Origin: Acanthamoeba sp. SK_2022b
Lineage: Eukaryota; Discosea; Longamoebia; Acanthamoebidae
Assembly: GCA_027943245.1 (NCBI GenBank)
Contig: JANDJZ010000153.1
Span: forward strand, 1-64,000
DNA length: 64,000 bases
Reading direction: 5' to 3'
The notes beneath the pieces are model-generated. The model had not been told where the DNA came from. It made no database searches and was given only the letters and a program-made list of their open reading frames with translations. This document shows, piece after piece, positions 21,823 through 34,547 of this stretch (its first letter is position 1; every line of letters starts with the position of its first letter). The translations under genes and the position numbers were made by a program.

Positions 21823-24800
21823 TCAGGCAAGGAAGGACCAATCGAAGGGCTTGAAGGCCTGCTTGATGGCGCTCACCTCCTGCACTTCCTCCTGATTGTT
21901 GTTGTTGTCGGTGCAGATTGCGTTTTGGGGGGGGGGCGTGAGACAGCAGCAGCGGGAGAAGAATTTGAACTCAAAAGGGGTGGTGGCGTGGCAAGAGTTG
22001 TTTTACCGGTTTGCTCAACACGCACGACTTCCACTCGCTCCGTTCAGGCTTGCCGATGAGGGCCGCCACGAGCTCCCTCCCGATCTCCATGGGCACTCGC
22101 TGCCTGCCGATCTCGTGAAGCAACACCTCCCTGTTTGTGTGCGTGTGCGTGTGCGTGTGAGAGGTGCTAAATCTGCCATCCGCTCTGGCCCCACACTCCA
22201 GCGGATGGATGGTTTGGCGTACCCGTCGGGAAGCTCGATGGTGACGTAGGACTGCTCCAGCTCGACCACCTTGATCACTCATTTGCCGGCAAGGAGAGTG
22301 AGTGCAAGGGTCAGTTGGTGGTGAGGAGGAATGGGCGATGGCGCACCTGGGCGATGTCCCTGGCCGGCGCGCTGATGGCCTCGAAGCGGATGTTGCGCTT
22401 GGCGGCCTCGGCGATAATGGCCTCCTTGGCTCTTCGGCCGTCCTCCTCCGAAATGGGCACCGCCTGGATGTGGCAGTGGTGGTTCTTGTTGATGAAGCGC
22501 TCAAAGAGGATGATGGTCTTGTTCTTCGTCTTCATGTACTCCTTGATCGACTTCTTGTACCTGTTAGAGGCAAAGTGCAAGTCAATGATGGGTGCAGGGC
22601 TTTCGGGCTGGTCGGCGGGCAGTACTTTTCCAACTCATCGCGCACGGCCTCCGGGGCGTTGGTCACCGAACAAACGTGATTGATCGGGATAAACAGCAGA
22701 TGCTCGGGCACGAGCTCGCCCTTGGCCAGCGTGACATACACCTGCACCGCCGCCAGGCAAATACAAATGAACGCATGGTGTGAGCGCAGATGTTGACATG
22801 CGCTCGGTGGATCGAGATCGATCATACCTCGGTGCCTACGGAGACCACTAGATGCTTCTCAACTTGCGGGCTCTTGAGGCAGAACCAGCAGTTGTCGCCG
22901 AAGCCGCGGTCGTCTTTCCGCTGCGGCGGCTGACCGCGACCTCCTCCTCGGCCTCTGCCTCCGCGAGCGCCCCAGTCATCTGCCCAAGCCGCATCCGTAA
23001 AGACAAGTTCAGCTTGAGCGAAGTCTCGTTCCTCCCAAACATGATACACATGCGAAGAAGAGGCGGACCTCCGCGTTGACGCTTGAACGGCGGCTCAGAA
23101 GAGAGGTCGCCTGCGCCGACACCAGGGCGGGGCCGGCCGGGCTGATGTAAGGCGGTAGCCCGCCCAAGTCGAGAGGGCAGAGGAAAAATGGTGAGATAAC
23201 GGCCACTGGACTGTGGCACTCATCAAGCGGGCGGGGCGGTACCGTGGGGAGGAGGCCGCCGGCTGGGCTCGGCGGCGGAATGGTCTGCGAGGGGGGGAGC
23301 GATGGAATGCGTGGAAACACAAGGAAAGGTCAAACTAGACTGGCCAGCGGCGAGGCACCAAAGAGGAGGGGCAGGGCAGTACGACGAAAGGCGAAATGGT
23401 AATGTTGGGCGGCAGCTTGAAAAGTGTCGCCTTGTCCATCTCTCGCACCGGCGTCAGCGAAGCCGCATACAAGAACTGGTAGGAGCGAGTGAGCGACGCG
23501 AGTCAGTCTTGCCACTACGCGGAACACACAAACACACCTTTTGCTTGAGCTTGTTGTCGTAAGGCGCGATGGCCAGGAATCGCGTGACCTGTCCTGAAGG
23601 ATGGCCGAAGGGGGGCCTGAACGCGAGGACACGCGTATGTGCATCGTTGGTTATCTCTCTGTCCTTCCTTGCGGGTGCCAGGCGCGCGTGATGCATCACA
23701 GGTACCTCTCATAGAAGATGTCCTTGACTGACGGGGCAAAGTGGTACCGCGGGCAGAGACCCTCGGCAGCCTGGGTGACGCGTGCCGCGTGATCGTTGTA
23801 ACACAAAACGCGAAGAACTGCTACGGCAGCCACCCCAAGCCACAAAGAACACCGGGTCGCGTACCTGTGTCACGTTGGCGAAGCCGACCGCGGCCCAGGT
23901 GATGAAGTCCTCGGCAGCGTTTGCGGTCGACGCCGGGTAGTTCTCGTACCTGAAGTCACACAGTGGCGAGCAGTTGAATGTTGGTCCAATCCACCCGCTC
24001 CTCCCAAGCCAATCGTGTCACGAAAGAGAAAGAGAAGGAAAGGAAAGGAAAACTGTACGCAAGGTTCTTTAGGACGCCCGCGGGCCATTCGTTGGTCAGC
24101 AGGACATCGATGCCCTTGCCCGTCTGGTCTTGCACCCACTGGACTGTGATTGAGATAAAAGGAAGAAAGAGGGCGATCAGAACGAAAGACACGGAGCCAG
24201 TGGCTTCTTCGTGTAGCACGAGTAAGACGGGAGGGGCACGAAGGTAAGTACGTGATGCCGCGTTCGGGCGGGGAAGCGAGTAGTACGCGACGTTCAGGCC
24301 GCAAACTTCGACATTGCCAAAGCCGGCTGAGAAGTGGAGAAGAGAGAGAGAGAGAGAGAGAACGCGCCATACGTAAGTAATCAGAGATACAACGTGTACA
24401 TGCAAAGCCAAGCGCGCCACACTAAACTTGAAAGTGACTGGGCAAGTTGGTACCGAGTCGAGTAACATTGCCCCAGGTCTGTGGTTCCTGTGGATTCGCA
24501 ACGTCGTCCAGGAAGTACGTGGGCAGCACCGCTGAGCCACACAGCCACACCAACAGACTGTAAGCGCACTAAACGAGAAGAGTCGCGTGCATGCGCAGGC
24601 GGTTACCGGTCTTGGAGCCGTCGATGTAGTCCTTGAGTTCGCTCGCGTTGGCACGGGCGATGAAGTCAGCGGCCTCCTCCTCACCGGTCTTGGGCTCGGC
24701 TGTGGCGGATGCCTCTCCTTCGCCTGAACTCAAGAACTTGCCCACACAGAAGACCGCATCGAATGGTCCCGCCTGTTTACAATACGATCGTCAGGACAGT

Positions 24801-25112
24801 CAGCTACGCCATCATAACCGTCATGGGCAGGCTGAGAGATCTCACTGTGAGACAAAAAAGTGTTTCTGCTCACCTTGCTCTTATGCACCGTGGCAACGCG
24901 GGCAAGGGCCTTGCTGACACTGCCGTTCACCGACCCCAATACCAAACTGTGGAGACACGAATTCAGTGCCCCCCCCCCCAACCCCCAAGGGGCAAGCAGG
25001 CGTGTGATTAGAGTGCAAAAGGGGTGCGTTCCAAACGTTGATTTAAAAAGTACATTTTGCAGGGCTTCTTCTCGGCTGAGACAGTCTCTGGCGGGGCGAG
25101 TGGTGCGTCCAT
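21823..25112 (-). CDS. CWF19L1: CWF19-like protein 1 (CwfJ family)
   Basis: Exon 1 begins at the ATG 25110-25112 (MDAPLAPPETVSAEKKPC) and splices to LVLGSVNGSVSKALARVA. This is followed by GPFDAVFCVGKFL, a metallophosphatase-like N-terminus. Further matches are DVLLTNEWPAGVLKNLAY, PRYHFAPSVKDIFYERY, VTRFLAIAPYDNKLKQK and a Gly/Arg-rich linker. Next come the CwfJ C-terminal zinc/HIT-like domain, CWFCLKSPQVEKHLVVSVG, LAKGELVPEHLLFIPINHV and ERFINKNHHCHIQAVPI, and the final CwfJ domain, ELPDGYAKPSIRW and KQAFKPFDWSFLA, with TGA at 21823-21825. Order and length match animal CWF19L1. The family acts in lariat debranching and late spliceosome disassembly. About twelve exons; introns hold only short GTGTGC runs. 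Confidence 0.9.
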
Positions 25113-25238
25113 CTTGGCAAGATGTTTCCTTTTTCTCCATTTTTTCCTTCTGCTCTGCCCAATTTAAGATGGCGGTTCTCTCAGGATGTAACCCCAAACC
25201 AACTCTGAACAAGGAACATCGATGATCATGGCTGCAGT

Positions 25239-26751
25239 TTATTGCAAGGGAAGGGTGAATTGACCATCATGGTAGATCTCTTGGTTATCATCGAGGGCTA
25301 TCCTCTCGACATCAATGAAGAGGTCGATATGGAAGCGTGACTTCTTGGTGGCGATCTCGGGTTTCTTGTAGACTGTGTGCTTCTTGCCCAGGCTCATGTG
25401 CAGGCCCAGCTGGCGCTCGAACGCCGTAACGTCGTTCACTGGCCGGTGCCGGCCCATGGCCCGGTTGAGGCCGAGACCGAACTCGCGCACGCAGATCTCG
25501 CCTTCCACTGTGCGCACCATCTCCAGCACCTCGCGCAGCGACGCCGGTATCGTGCTGACGGAGTTATAGTTGTGATCCGCCGCCGCTGGGGGCAGCACCA
25601 CGGTGCCGTCGGCGATGGTCAGCGCGATGGGCGACGGCCGGAACTCCAGCACGCGGCCGGAGTTGGGGTACGCGTAGACCATCACCTCGCCGTTGACTGC
25701 TCGCAGGTGCTTGGGCTCGGAGAAGACCTCGCCTACGGGAAAGGTGCCGCCCACGTTCTTCATGCCCTGTTTTGACGATATCGAAGTTGGCCTACCAACT
25801 TACTTCAGTCACTACTGCGTTGACGCCTACGTACAGTGTAGTCGCCGATGTTGAGCAACGCAGGCTCCATGCCTGTCTCGTAGACCAGCTTGGCACCGCC
25901 TCGGGACGTCACTTCGACGCGGCTCGCAGCGTCGACCCGTCGCTTCAGCGCATGCGCCAGCGCGCCTTCGACCTGTTGTAACAGGTAGAACAGATGTACG
26001 GCGCAGCTTAGCCGTGCAACTTTCAATTTGGGCAACGACACATACCTCTGGATTGAAGGCCAGGGCATCCACGTAAGCGTCGATTTGCTCCTCCGGAATG
26101 AGGCCCAAGTGAACATGCTCTATGTTCTGGAAAGCAGAGGCCGGGTGAGCAGAGAGCATTGGGGATGGGCTCAGGAGCGAGCTCCACTCGCCCACCGTAC
26201 CTTGAGCCCGCGTTTGAACAGCTCAAGGCGAAATCGGTACTCGCGCAGGTTGAACGCGTCGGTCTGGACCAGCACCAGGTCGCCTGCCCGTAGGGTGTCG
26301 ATCGTCTGCAGCACCTCCTCCGCCGGAGTAGTATCAAAGTCCACCATCATCACCGGCTGATCGCTGCCAGCCTTGCCTGCACGGCAAGAGCATACGTATT
26401 TTACGTTTTTTGAATAAAGTAATAATAATCAATTCCAGAAGGATTATGTTTTTCGAATATAAAATCCAGAATATAGGAAGTACCCTGGCGGTAGGCTTCT
26501 GTAAGGAGGGAGGAGAGGGGTGACCGCACGTCATAGAGCACCATTAGGCGCTCGTGTGCCGTCAGCTTCACTGATCGATCGAGGATGTTACGCACATTTT
26601 GAACGAGCACCTCCCGCCTCGGCGCTACAGAGCTTGATGTGAAGAATGCCGCTGCACACCTCGCTTGGGTGCTGGCAAGCAGGTGTGTACCACCACACCT
26701 CCGTGGAGCCGCGGCCACGGCTAGAGCGGAGGTTGCCTTGCGCCTGAACAT
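25239..26751 (-). CDS. M29-type metallo-aminopeptidase, probably mitochondrial
   Basis: The ATG at 26749-26751 opens an Arg/Ala/Ser-rich leader (MFRRKATSALAVAAAPRR) typical of mitochondrial import. Then come VMMVDFDTTPAEEVLQTIDT, LVQTDAFNLREYRFRLELF and IPEEQIDAYVDALAFNPE. The C-terminal half carries the likely metal-binding set of M29 (AmpS/aminopeptidase T) enzymes: GGTFPVGEVFSEP (Glu), VREFGLGLN (Glu), QLGLHMSLGKKHTVYKK (His and Tyr) and RFHIDLFID (His and Asp). All six ligand types are present, so it may be active. M29 peptidases are mainly bacterial and archaeal, so transfer is plausible. Five exons; stop at 25239-25241. A pure poly-A/T run (26757-26771) lies just upstream of the start. 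Confidence 0.7.
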
Positions 26752-27859
26752 TTGAAAAAAAAAAAAAAAAAATGAAATTCAGCTGAGTGTAGGGAGCAAA
26801 AGCAGAAGCACCTATGTAAGTTTGGTGGTTGTGAAGCCTCCTTCAGGAGAACCTGACTGGACAAGACCATTACCCACTACAAACAGAGTTGCAAGGCCAG
26901 GGCCAGTGACCAACTGCAACAGGTCTCACACTAACAGGGAGGAATGTGATGTGGGAGAAGTTTGTAACCTCCTTGGGCCACCCACACCAAAAGTCTCTAT
27001 CAGTTTGAAGGGCTTGCTTTGGTGCCAGCTGTGGCTCCAGCCATCTTGGTTTCCATCACCACAGTTGCCTGCCAGTTTGGGTACCTGGGCAAGTTATGGC
27101 CCTCCTGTGCCTTGTGGCCTTGAGCTCATGTCTGGCAGCAATGATGTGCCCCTGTGGTGCACCACTTCCCACTTGTACATCTGAGATGCAAGAGTTGCTT
27201 GTTGAGGGGCTTGTCAGCATATTGGAGCTGACAATATGCTTCATGAAGGTGCTCAGGTCAGGGCATCGTTCACTGAATGGACTTGCTTTGCCCTGCCTTG
27301 CACTCTGGAATAGCTTGTCCTGCTGAGCAAGCCATCGTCTGGTGGCTCCTTTGAGTGCCCATAAGAGGTACCTGGGCCAACACTTCCAACTCATCATACC
27401 ACACTAACAAGCCCTTGTACTCAGCCAGTCACTTCAGGATGAGCCACAGGTCCACTGCCTGGCTACCAACTCTGGCCACCATAGCCATGGGCCACTGCTG
27501 GCTTCTCCTCCTTGTCCTCTGTCTCCACTAGTTGGACCCCCATCACTTGTGGTTGCTGCATCTGTCCACAAGGCCATGCTTCATAACACCCTCTGCACAG
27601 CTTGTCCATAGTTCTTGGAGTTGGGTTTATTGGCCAGCCACATTCTTGGTCCAGAGGTCTTTTGCCCAGATCTCCTGACTGCTTGTGGTAGCAGTTCCTG
27701 GCAGTCTCACAGGTAGGGAGCAAAATGGTGAAGGGTGTGTATGCCACCTTTATGTGGAATAGAGCATGCTGCCTGGCAAACTCACTCTTAGTGTGGCTGC
27801 TATGGTGTACTTTGAAGCTCACCTCAACAACTACGTGGAGCATTGCAACCAAACACTTG

Positions 27860-30540
27860 GCATCATCCTACACTGCATCAAACCAACCCTACAGCCAAGT
27901 TTCACAGTTAACCAGACCCCTACACACTTCTGCAAGCAGATAAGGCCCACTTCAAGCCTGGCTTGCTACTGCTACTCACTTCACCCTGCACATGGAACTG
28001 GGCCAAACCCTCAAGAACTACTTCACCACAGTCAACTCACTCACAGCCAAGCTCAACACTCAACCAGGCTACAAAATCAGGAAGCTAAACATGCTGAACA
28101 TCAGCTTTGCAGGCTCCCCAATGAGTTTGCCAGTATGCATGCTATTTCAAGACTCAAGAGATATCAAGCTCAAAGTCACCAGAGCAAGAATACACACCTT
28201 CAAAGCAAACCAACTCTTATCAGAACAGGCCCTCCCAATACATGCCTCACAACTGCTGACCAATGAGAGGAATCTTTGGTACCTGGCAGGTGCCTCCTCA
28301 CACATGACCTGTAACAGGCCATGGCTCCAAAACTTTCTACCTCCCCCTGCTCACTGCCTTCCTGATGTGCTGAGGACCTTATCACAAAAGAACATGTCAG
28401 CAAAGTGCTGTGACCCCCCAGGTCAAAGTGCAGGTATTCTCCACAAGTTAGGCGAGAAGTCAGCACAAGTTTGATTCTTGTGGCTGTTTGGGAGGTTATT
28501 CCTGTTTTTGTGGTAGCTGCAACGCAAACAAAACTTCAACAAAACGAGAGCACATGTGTTGCCATCAAGCCACACAAGGTCTACTTCAGCAACAACTCCT
28601 CCATCAAGGCAACAGGCGTGGGCACCATTGTCAGCTACCTATCACTAGGCAACATTACCTCACATATCAAGCACAGCAAGTCCTCTACATCCCCAGCCTC
28701 AAGAAGAATCTCATCTCCACCACTCAGTTTCTGACCCCCAGACACTCAAGGTTGCACACTCTACACACACTATTGCAAGGAAAAGTGTCACCAACTCCAA
28801 CATCATCAACATGACCCCCAACCACACTCTATCTACTCATGTCACAGTGAGAACTCTCAAGCTTCTCCATCATCATCTTGGGCACACTTCTTCATCCCAC
28901 ATCTAGCAGCAGCAAAAGCCACTGGCCTCACACTCTCAACCTAAGAGATGCCTAAGTGCAAGGTGTGCATCAAGGCCAAGTCCACGCATCCCACCATCTC
29001 CTCCAGACCTGCCCAGCATTCAGCACATTCCCCACCAAGGTGATACACCAACATCACCAGCCCCTTCAAAGTCCAGACCCATGCAGTAAATCACTTCATG
29101 CTAATGATGGTCAACAAGTTACTAGATTCAGTAGTCTTCAAGAGCAATACACCCAACACAATCATGATATGACCTTTCACCTCATCCTGCTTCATCACAG
29201 CATGTACTTCAAACCAATCAGGGGAGCAACTTCATCAACAAGCATCTACAAGAGATTCTCACCATGCACAACATGCATCACAACACAAGTCCATCACACA
29301 CGCCCACGCCCAAGTTCAACAGTATAGCCAAGCACTATAATTGCTCTCAGCAAGATGACACTTGCCCTCCTACTCAACACCAAGCTTCTGAGGTCTTCTG
29401 GGGAGAGCCATGCACACCGCCTGCATCATCAACAATCATCTGCCCACCAGCACCCTCAACAAAGTCTCTACCTACAAGCACTGGTTCAGCAAGCCCCCAC
29501 CCATCAACAAGCTTGCATCTTCAGCTCCACAGCACATATTCTCATCCCATCTGGTAAACAAAAGAAGCTCAATGCACGCACCAAGACAATTACTACCTCA
29601 GTCCCATACACAACAGCTTCTCACTACCACATCAACATCACCTTCAGCAAGCTACACCACAGCACTCCTGCTACCCCAGCTTCAGTCCCAGCTTCAACAA
29701 GCGCCCAAGAGCCAACTCCAGCCACCAACAACAAGCCAAGGCTCACCAAGAGAACAGTCAAGGGGACAGATCTTGTCATCCCAAGGCTCATTCCAACCCC
29801 TCCTAGCATCATCCACATCAGTGACTCGCCATCTGGTCTACAAGTCTATGGTTGATGTTGAATCAATGACAAGTGACAACAATGAACTAGTCTCTGTCAC
29901 AGCTGACATTGAGGGCACAGTCACCATCCACAACAAGGATGCTAATGACATCGTCAACAAGCCCATCTCTCTGCCAGACCTGTTCAATGATGAAGACCAT
30001 CCTGTTGTTCATTCTGCAGTGGTCCCCATCTTGTTGTTCAGGGGTGACAGGCATGAGGCCAACAATGACTCAACCCAGCCCATGACTGGTCCTCTCCCTG
30101 AGCAAGACAATGACTCCTCTTCTTTGTAACTGAGTCTGTCTCCTGGTCCTTGTCTGTCCTGAGCCACAATCACCTTGCCAGTCAGTCCAATGGAGGCTCA
30201 AGGGGTGACCTTGACCACTTCCACTCCAGCTCAACTGCAGGTAAGCACAAGCTGACCATCAAATGTGAACTCCAATCAATGGGGATTAACCACCCCCTTG
30301 TCTTGCCTCAACCTTGTGGCTGACTACAGCATCCTGATGCTGAAGTCTCTTCACCATGCTCTCCACTGCAAGCACAGTGTGCAGTGGAAGGCTGCTGCTG
30401 AGGAATACAACACCCTTGGCCACATGGAGACCTGGTTCCTTACACGTAAGGCTGAAGGACCACCATGTCATCAATGGCAAGTGGGTCTTTAAACCAAGTT
30501 CATTGTGTCTGACCTCTTCACCAAGAACCTCCTCTATTAT
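27860..30540 (+). pseudogene. Broken copia gag-pol
   Basis: Pieces of copia polyprotein appear in the correct order but in different frames. There is a gag-like part (about 27990-28230) and a protease motif at 28275-28320 (WYLAGASSHMTCNRPW, where copia usually has W-LDSGAS-HMT). Then come LYIPSLKKNLIST (about 28690), a pre-integrase HHLGHTSSSH (about 28870), and an integrase zinc/core region with 'GEALHTACIINNHLP'-like text (about 29400). The start of reverse transcriptase follows at 30385-30500 (WKAAAEEYNTLGHMETWFL then HHVINGKWVFK). The protease Asp is missing, frameshifts are many and RT is truncated, so the copy is dead. Confidence 0.75.
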
Positions 30541-30740
30541 CAAATGAGAGGTCGAAAATGACTGGCGTTTATTTGTGCACTCATTTTCCAGGAATGCAGT
30601 GTTAGCTTTAGACCAAGTAACTATTGTAATTTCAAGTTTACAATATTTTAGTGTCACAACACCAAACCACCTCCCCAACATCTGAATTACAACAGAGATG
30701 CCTACCCCAGCTGGTTTTGTAAGGCCATCTTCACTAAGAC

Positions 30741-31245
30741 TAAAAAGGAAGGGAGAGAAACCCCTGTATGGCCCTGAAACTGGGAACTTCCAGGCTGCAA
30801 AATTCTTTGCATTGGTGTTTGCCCATGCAAAGCCAATGTGCAATCATTGCTGATGGGTGGAGTAGCTGGCACATCAAAAATCGGACAGGACTGCACAGGA
30901 ACATTAATGGTAAAATACACTTGCCTTGGGGTTGAGTTCATTGTCTTTCACTGCAATCACTTGATGATTTTTTTGGGTGCTTCAGCCAGTTATGACAGCA
31001 GCCATCAGCATTGAATCATCATCAAGGGTTATCAGATGCACCATGTCAAACCATACTGAGCCACCCAGTGGCTGCTGTGTAAAGTCAACACATCCTTTTG
31101 CATATATACATGAACCATGCTGATGGTGTGGTGGCTCCAGCACCTCATGACTTAATGCTGCACTGTAATGCATGTGCAGGTGGTGAGTTTGCACCTGCCT
31201 CATTGCCTGCATCCTTTTTGATGACGTTGCACAAAGGTTTTGCTT
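30741..31245 (-). repeat. Dispersed repeat, copy 2 (inverted mate of 8147-8625)
   Basis: The minus strand repeats the plus-strand text of 8147-8625 with scattered substitutions and small gaps. Internal blocks A and B are arranged differently here, so rearrangement followed duplication. Confidence 0.75.
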
Positions 31246-31802
31246 CAGCACACAAATTTGAAAAACAAACACATTGATGTGGGCTGGGATGTTTTTTCTT
31301 AGAGGATGGACTGTGATTGTGTCTGCACACACTTTTTTTTTTGTGTAAGGGTAGAAAGGATAGAGAAGAAACAGAAAGTTAGATTTTTTGCATGTGTGGT
31401 CAATTGAATGAGTCATGAACGATGCCCTGGGATTGCGTCTGATTGTGAATTGAGTGTCATGTGGTATGGCTGTGTGACATGTCTGTATGCCTTTTATCAT
31501 AGAGTGGAGTCAACTGTTCTCAAGCACATGGAGAGAAGCTTTGAGTAGAGTAATGCACAACTTTGATCTGGGGTAAGTAAGTTTTGGTTGGACTCTCCTA
31601 CCACGCCCAGAATGACTTGCGGGTTCGACCCGTCACATGCACACCAGCAAACATTGTGGCCGGCAGCTTGGCAGACCACACAACTGAGCAGCTGCACCAC
31701 ACAGGCCAATGAAGTGTGGGTTCATTCAGACTGGTCAGCACCCGCCAACCACGACGTTTATGGAGGTTTTGTGAGGACCGTGGCACAACGTTACATGTGG
31801 TC

Positions 31803-34324
31803 CTACAGCACCACAGAACCGTTCTCTTCTTGAATGGCGTTGCGGACGGTCTTCTCGATGCGGTGAATGAATTCGTAGTGCGTCTTCTGCTGCTGGAACT
31901 GCTGGTAGTAGACCTCCTTTCCCAGCGTGCGCCGGCAGTACACCACTCCATTGTTGTCCCGCATCAGCATCTGATCAACGATCCCGTGAGTGAATTCCCC
32001 ATCTGCGACGACAGCCAGACAGCGCGAGTACCTGAGACAGTTCGGGGTCCTTCTCGAAGGCGTTGTGTGCCTGCGCAGTCATGTGCAGGAAGCTCCTGTC
32101 CACCTCCTTCTGCGCCATTGGCACCGTTCCCTGCCCCATCACGCACCGCAGTATTCATCAGAACCCCGACGGCTTGCACTCGCAAAGTCGTGAGCCCCTC
32201 CCTGAGAGGGATTGGGCGCAGCACGCTTTACCTTGGCCTGGCCGGTCAACCTATCGTACATGAGGAAGTTGTAGAACTTCTGCGAGCTCTCGATCGGCTG
32301 GTTGCGCACGCGCGTGAGAAAGATGGAGCGAAACGAATCGTGGGTCGCGGAGGCGAGTCGGGGCTCGAGACGTACATTGGAGGGCTTCTTGACGGAGACC
32401 CCGTGGAAGAGGCGGCGATTGGGGGGAGTGGTCTTCAGGGCACGGCTCAGGTTCTGCTCCAGAGTGAACAGCTCCGTGAAGCAGAGCTTCTGCGCTCGCG
32501 AGGCAGACGAGGATAACAAGCCAAGTGTCCGTAGAGAGAGCGCGTGAGTGCTGGGGCGCAGCCAAAGGCGGCAAAGGCGCGGTCGCGTACGATGGTGTTG
32601 ATGTGCCTCGTGTCGTGCAGGGCGTGCAGGTTCATGAGGACGGCCAGCGAGACGTTCTTGAGGCAGATGATGTACAGCCCCACGTACTCGCCCTCGTCGT
32701 TCCGTCGGAGCAAGACCTGATCACGCGATGTTTTGGGAGGGGCCGTCACACGGCGACATCTAACAACTAGAGGGGGAGAGAGGGAGGGGGGGGGGCTGAA
32801 GCTTACCTCGGACAGGCGCGAGACCCGCTGCTGGAAATTGTTGGAGCTGCGGGGCGACTCGGGCACAAGGAGCGACACGGCAGGCCGCTCCTCGTCGTCG
32901 CCCTTGGGGGTGACCCGCAGGCTGGCAGTCGCAACGCAGGTCAGCCCGCTGATGGATGAGCCGAAAGCTGCGGGGCGAGGGAAGACGTACGTGGCCAACA
33001 CGTCGTTGGTGAGGAACGGGTGGTGCGACGACCGCTCGGCGTCGTCGACATGCTGCACGCGCTTCGAGCTGTCTCGTCGTCTCGAATTGGCTTTCTGGAG
33101 ACATTCGCGACCAACACGTGTTACGTAGGTCCATCAGCAAATCGCCCAAGCGTCTGATGGGCATAGAATCGAAGAGTAGAATAGTAATGCGATACCATGA
33201 TACAAATGAGGTTGAGGATCCACCGCGTGGTGGTGACGTCCAGATGTGTGCACAAGACGCTGTCACAAAACACACAAAGCGATGAGATGATGAACGCGAG
33301 CTGTAGAACGAACAAGGAGAATAAAGGAGAGAGAGAGAGAGAGAAGGACCTCTTGTCCCAGAACAGCACTCCGGCAATGTTGTGCGGATTGGCTTTGATT
33401 TCGTTGAGGAGCTGCGAAGCGCTCAGGAAATACCGGACGCTCTTCTGCATCGTGGGGAGAGGACGTTGAGAGTTTCGCTTTTCGGGCAAAAGAACGAAAG
33501 CGACGAAGAGCGAAAGAGAAAGCGATGGGCGCGAAACAGACAAAGGAAGAGACGGGAGGGTTGCGCACGCTGGGGAGCTCGGTGTATGGCAGCGGATCGA
33601 ACGCTCGCATGATATTCTTCTGCGAGGTGTGCAGGAGAGGAATGAGGAGGGACCCCATCTCTTTGAACTTTTGCTGCAAGTCTTTACGCGAGAGACCCTT
33701 GTATTGCTGCACAGCCAAGAGTGAGTGCTCTCGTCACAAGGTCATGCAGACGTGATCGAGGAAAGCAGAAAGAACCTCAAAGATGTCGGCAAAGGTGCCG
33801 TTGTAGAAGACAAAAGCCTTGTACATCATGTCCAGTTGAGTAGACAATGTATCATCGTCCTCATTCATGGCATTGCTTGTCAACACCTAAAGACAACACA
33901 AAGGTAAGTATTTATGATTTGATTAATTGTTCTATTCTTTCTTTAGAGATTCATGGGAGAGCACCATTATGATTTTGTTTGGCAGGCACTTGATGGCCAT
34001 CTTGATGTACTTGAGCTGCACGACGTTTATGGGCTCGTTGGTGAACTGGCTCGCGAAGGCCACCATGGCCGCGGCTGAGCCCTGCAGATTGATTTGGCTG
34101 TCGAGCGGGACGTCCTCGGGGTAGAAGTAGAGGAGGTAATCCTCCGAAGGCGTCAACTCATCCCCAAACAGGGCATCGTAGAAAAAGAACGAATACGAAG
34201 TGGAGGAGGGCGAGGAGGACGCTGACGAGAGGAAGCTCGTGGCGCTCGGCGTCGCCAGTGGCGAAGGCGACGAGGGGTAGGGGCTGGAGCTGCCATCCAA
34301 CGAAGGCGAGCCAGACACGTTCAT
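31803..34324 (-). CDS. HPS4: HPS4 homologue (BLOC-3 subunit)
   Basis: The start is placed at ATG 34322-34324, after a likely 5' untranslated intron ending 'ttttcctttccag'. After a Ser/Pro-rich head comes a longin-type domain: FFFYDALFGDELTPSEDYLL, YFYPEDVPLDSQINLQG, QFTNEPINVVQLKYIKMAIK, FVFYNGTFADIFE. Then NPHNIAGVLFWDK and VLCTHLDVTTTRWILNLI match the 'SPHILAG...' segment of HPS4. The C-terminus has QKFYNFLMYDRLTGQA, DRSFLHMTAQAHNAFE and MRDNNGVVYCRRTLG, and ends TAG at 31803-31805. The order of all these blocks follows human HPS4, but the middle is shorter. With HPS1 it forms the Rab32/38 exchange factor for lysosome-related compartments. About nine exons. Confidence 0.75.
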
Positions 34325-34547
34325 CTTGCCGTTGCTGCGAGTGGCTGGAAAGGAAAACACATATTTCTTTCTTTTCCTTCTTAGCGTCTCTGGGTTGTGG
34401 TTGGGCGTGTGCTGGCCTCCAACGACTGGTCCACCACACTCCCTACCCTCCGTGCTCCGTGCTATCGTCTAACATGGCAGCAATCCACCCCCCTCTAAAC
34501 TCTGGTGCAGCTAACGAACAACAGCTTGGGGTAGAGTAAAAAGAAAG

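Larger units (their letters stand above)
26760..31560. mobile_element. Degenerate Ty1/copia retrotransposon region
   Basis: AT-richer DNA with the remains of a plus-strand copia element in the middle (see 27860-30540), flanked by unidentified decayed DNA (26.8-27.8 kb) and by mixed repeat fragments (30.5-31.5 kb) that recur at 7.6-8.8 kb. No long terminal repeat pair could be recognised by eye. The boundary with unique DNA on the right is near 31560, where coding-like GC content resumes. Confidence 0.7.

Noticed and set aside
31617..31632. 'gcgggttcgacccgtc' as part of a tRNA
   Set aside because: It is a short palindrome. The T-stem pairing fails at the second base pair and no anticodon arm fits on either strand.
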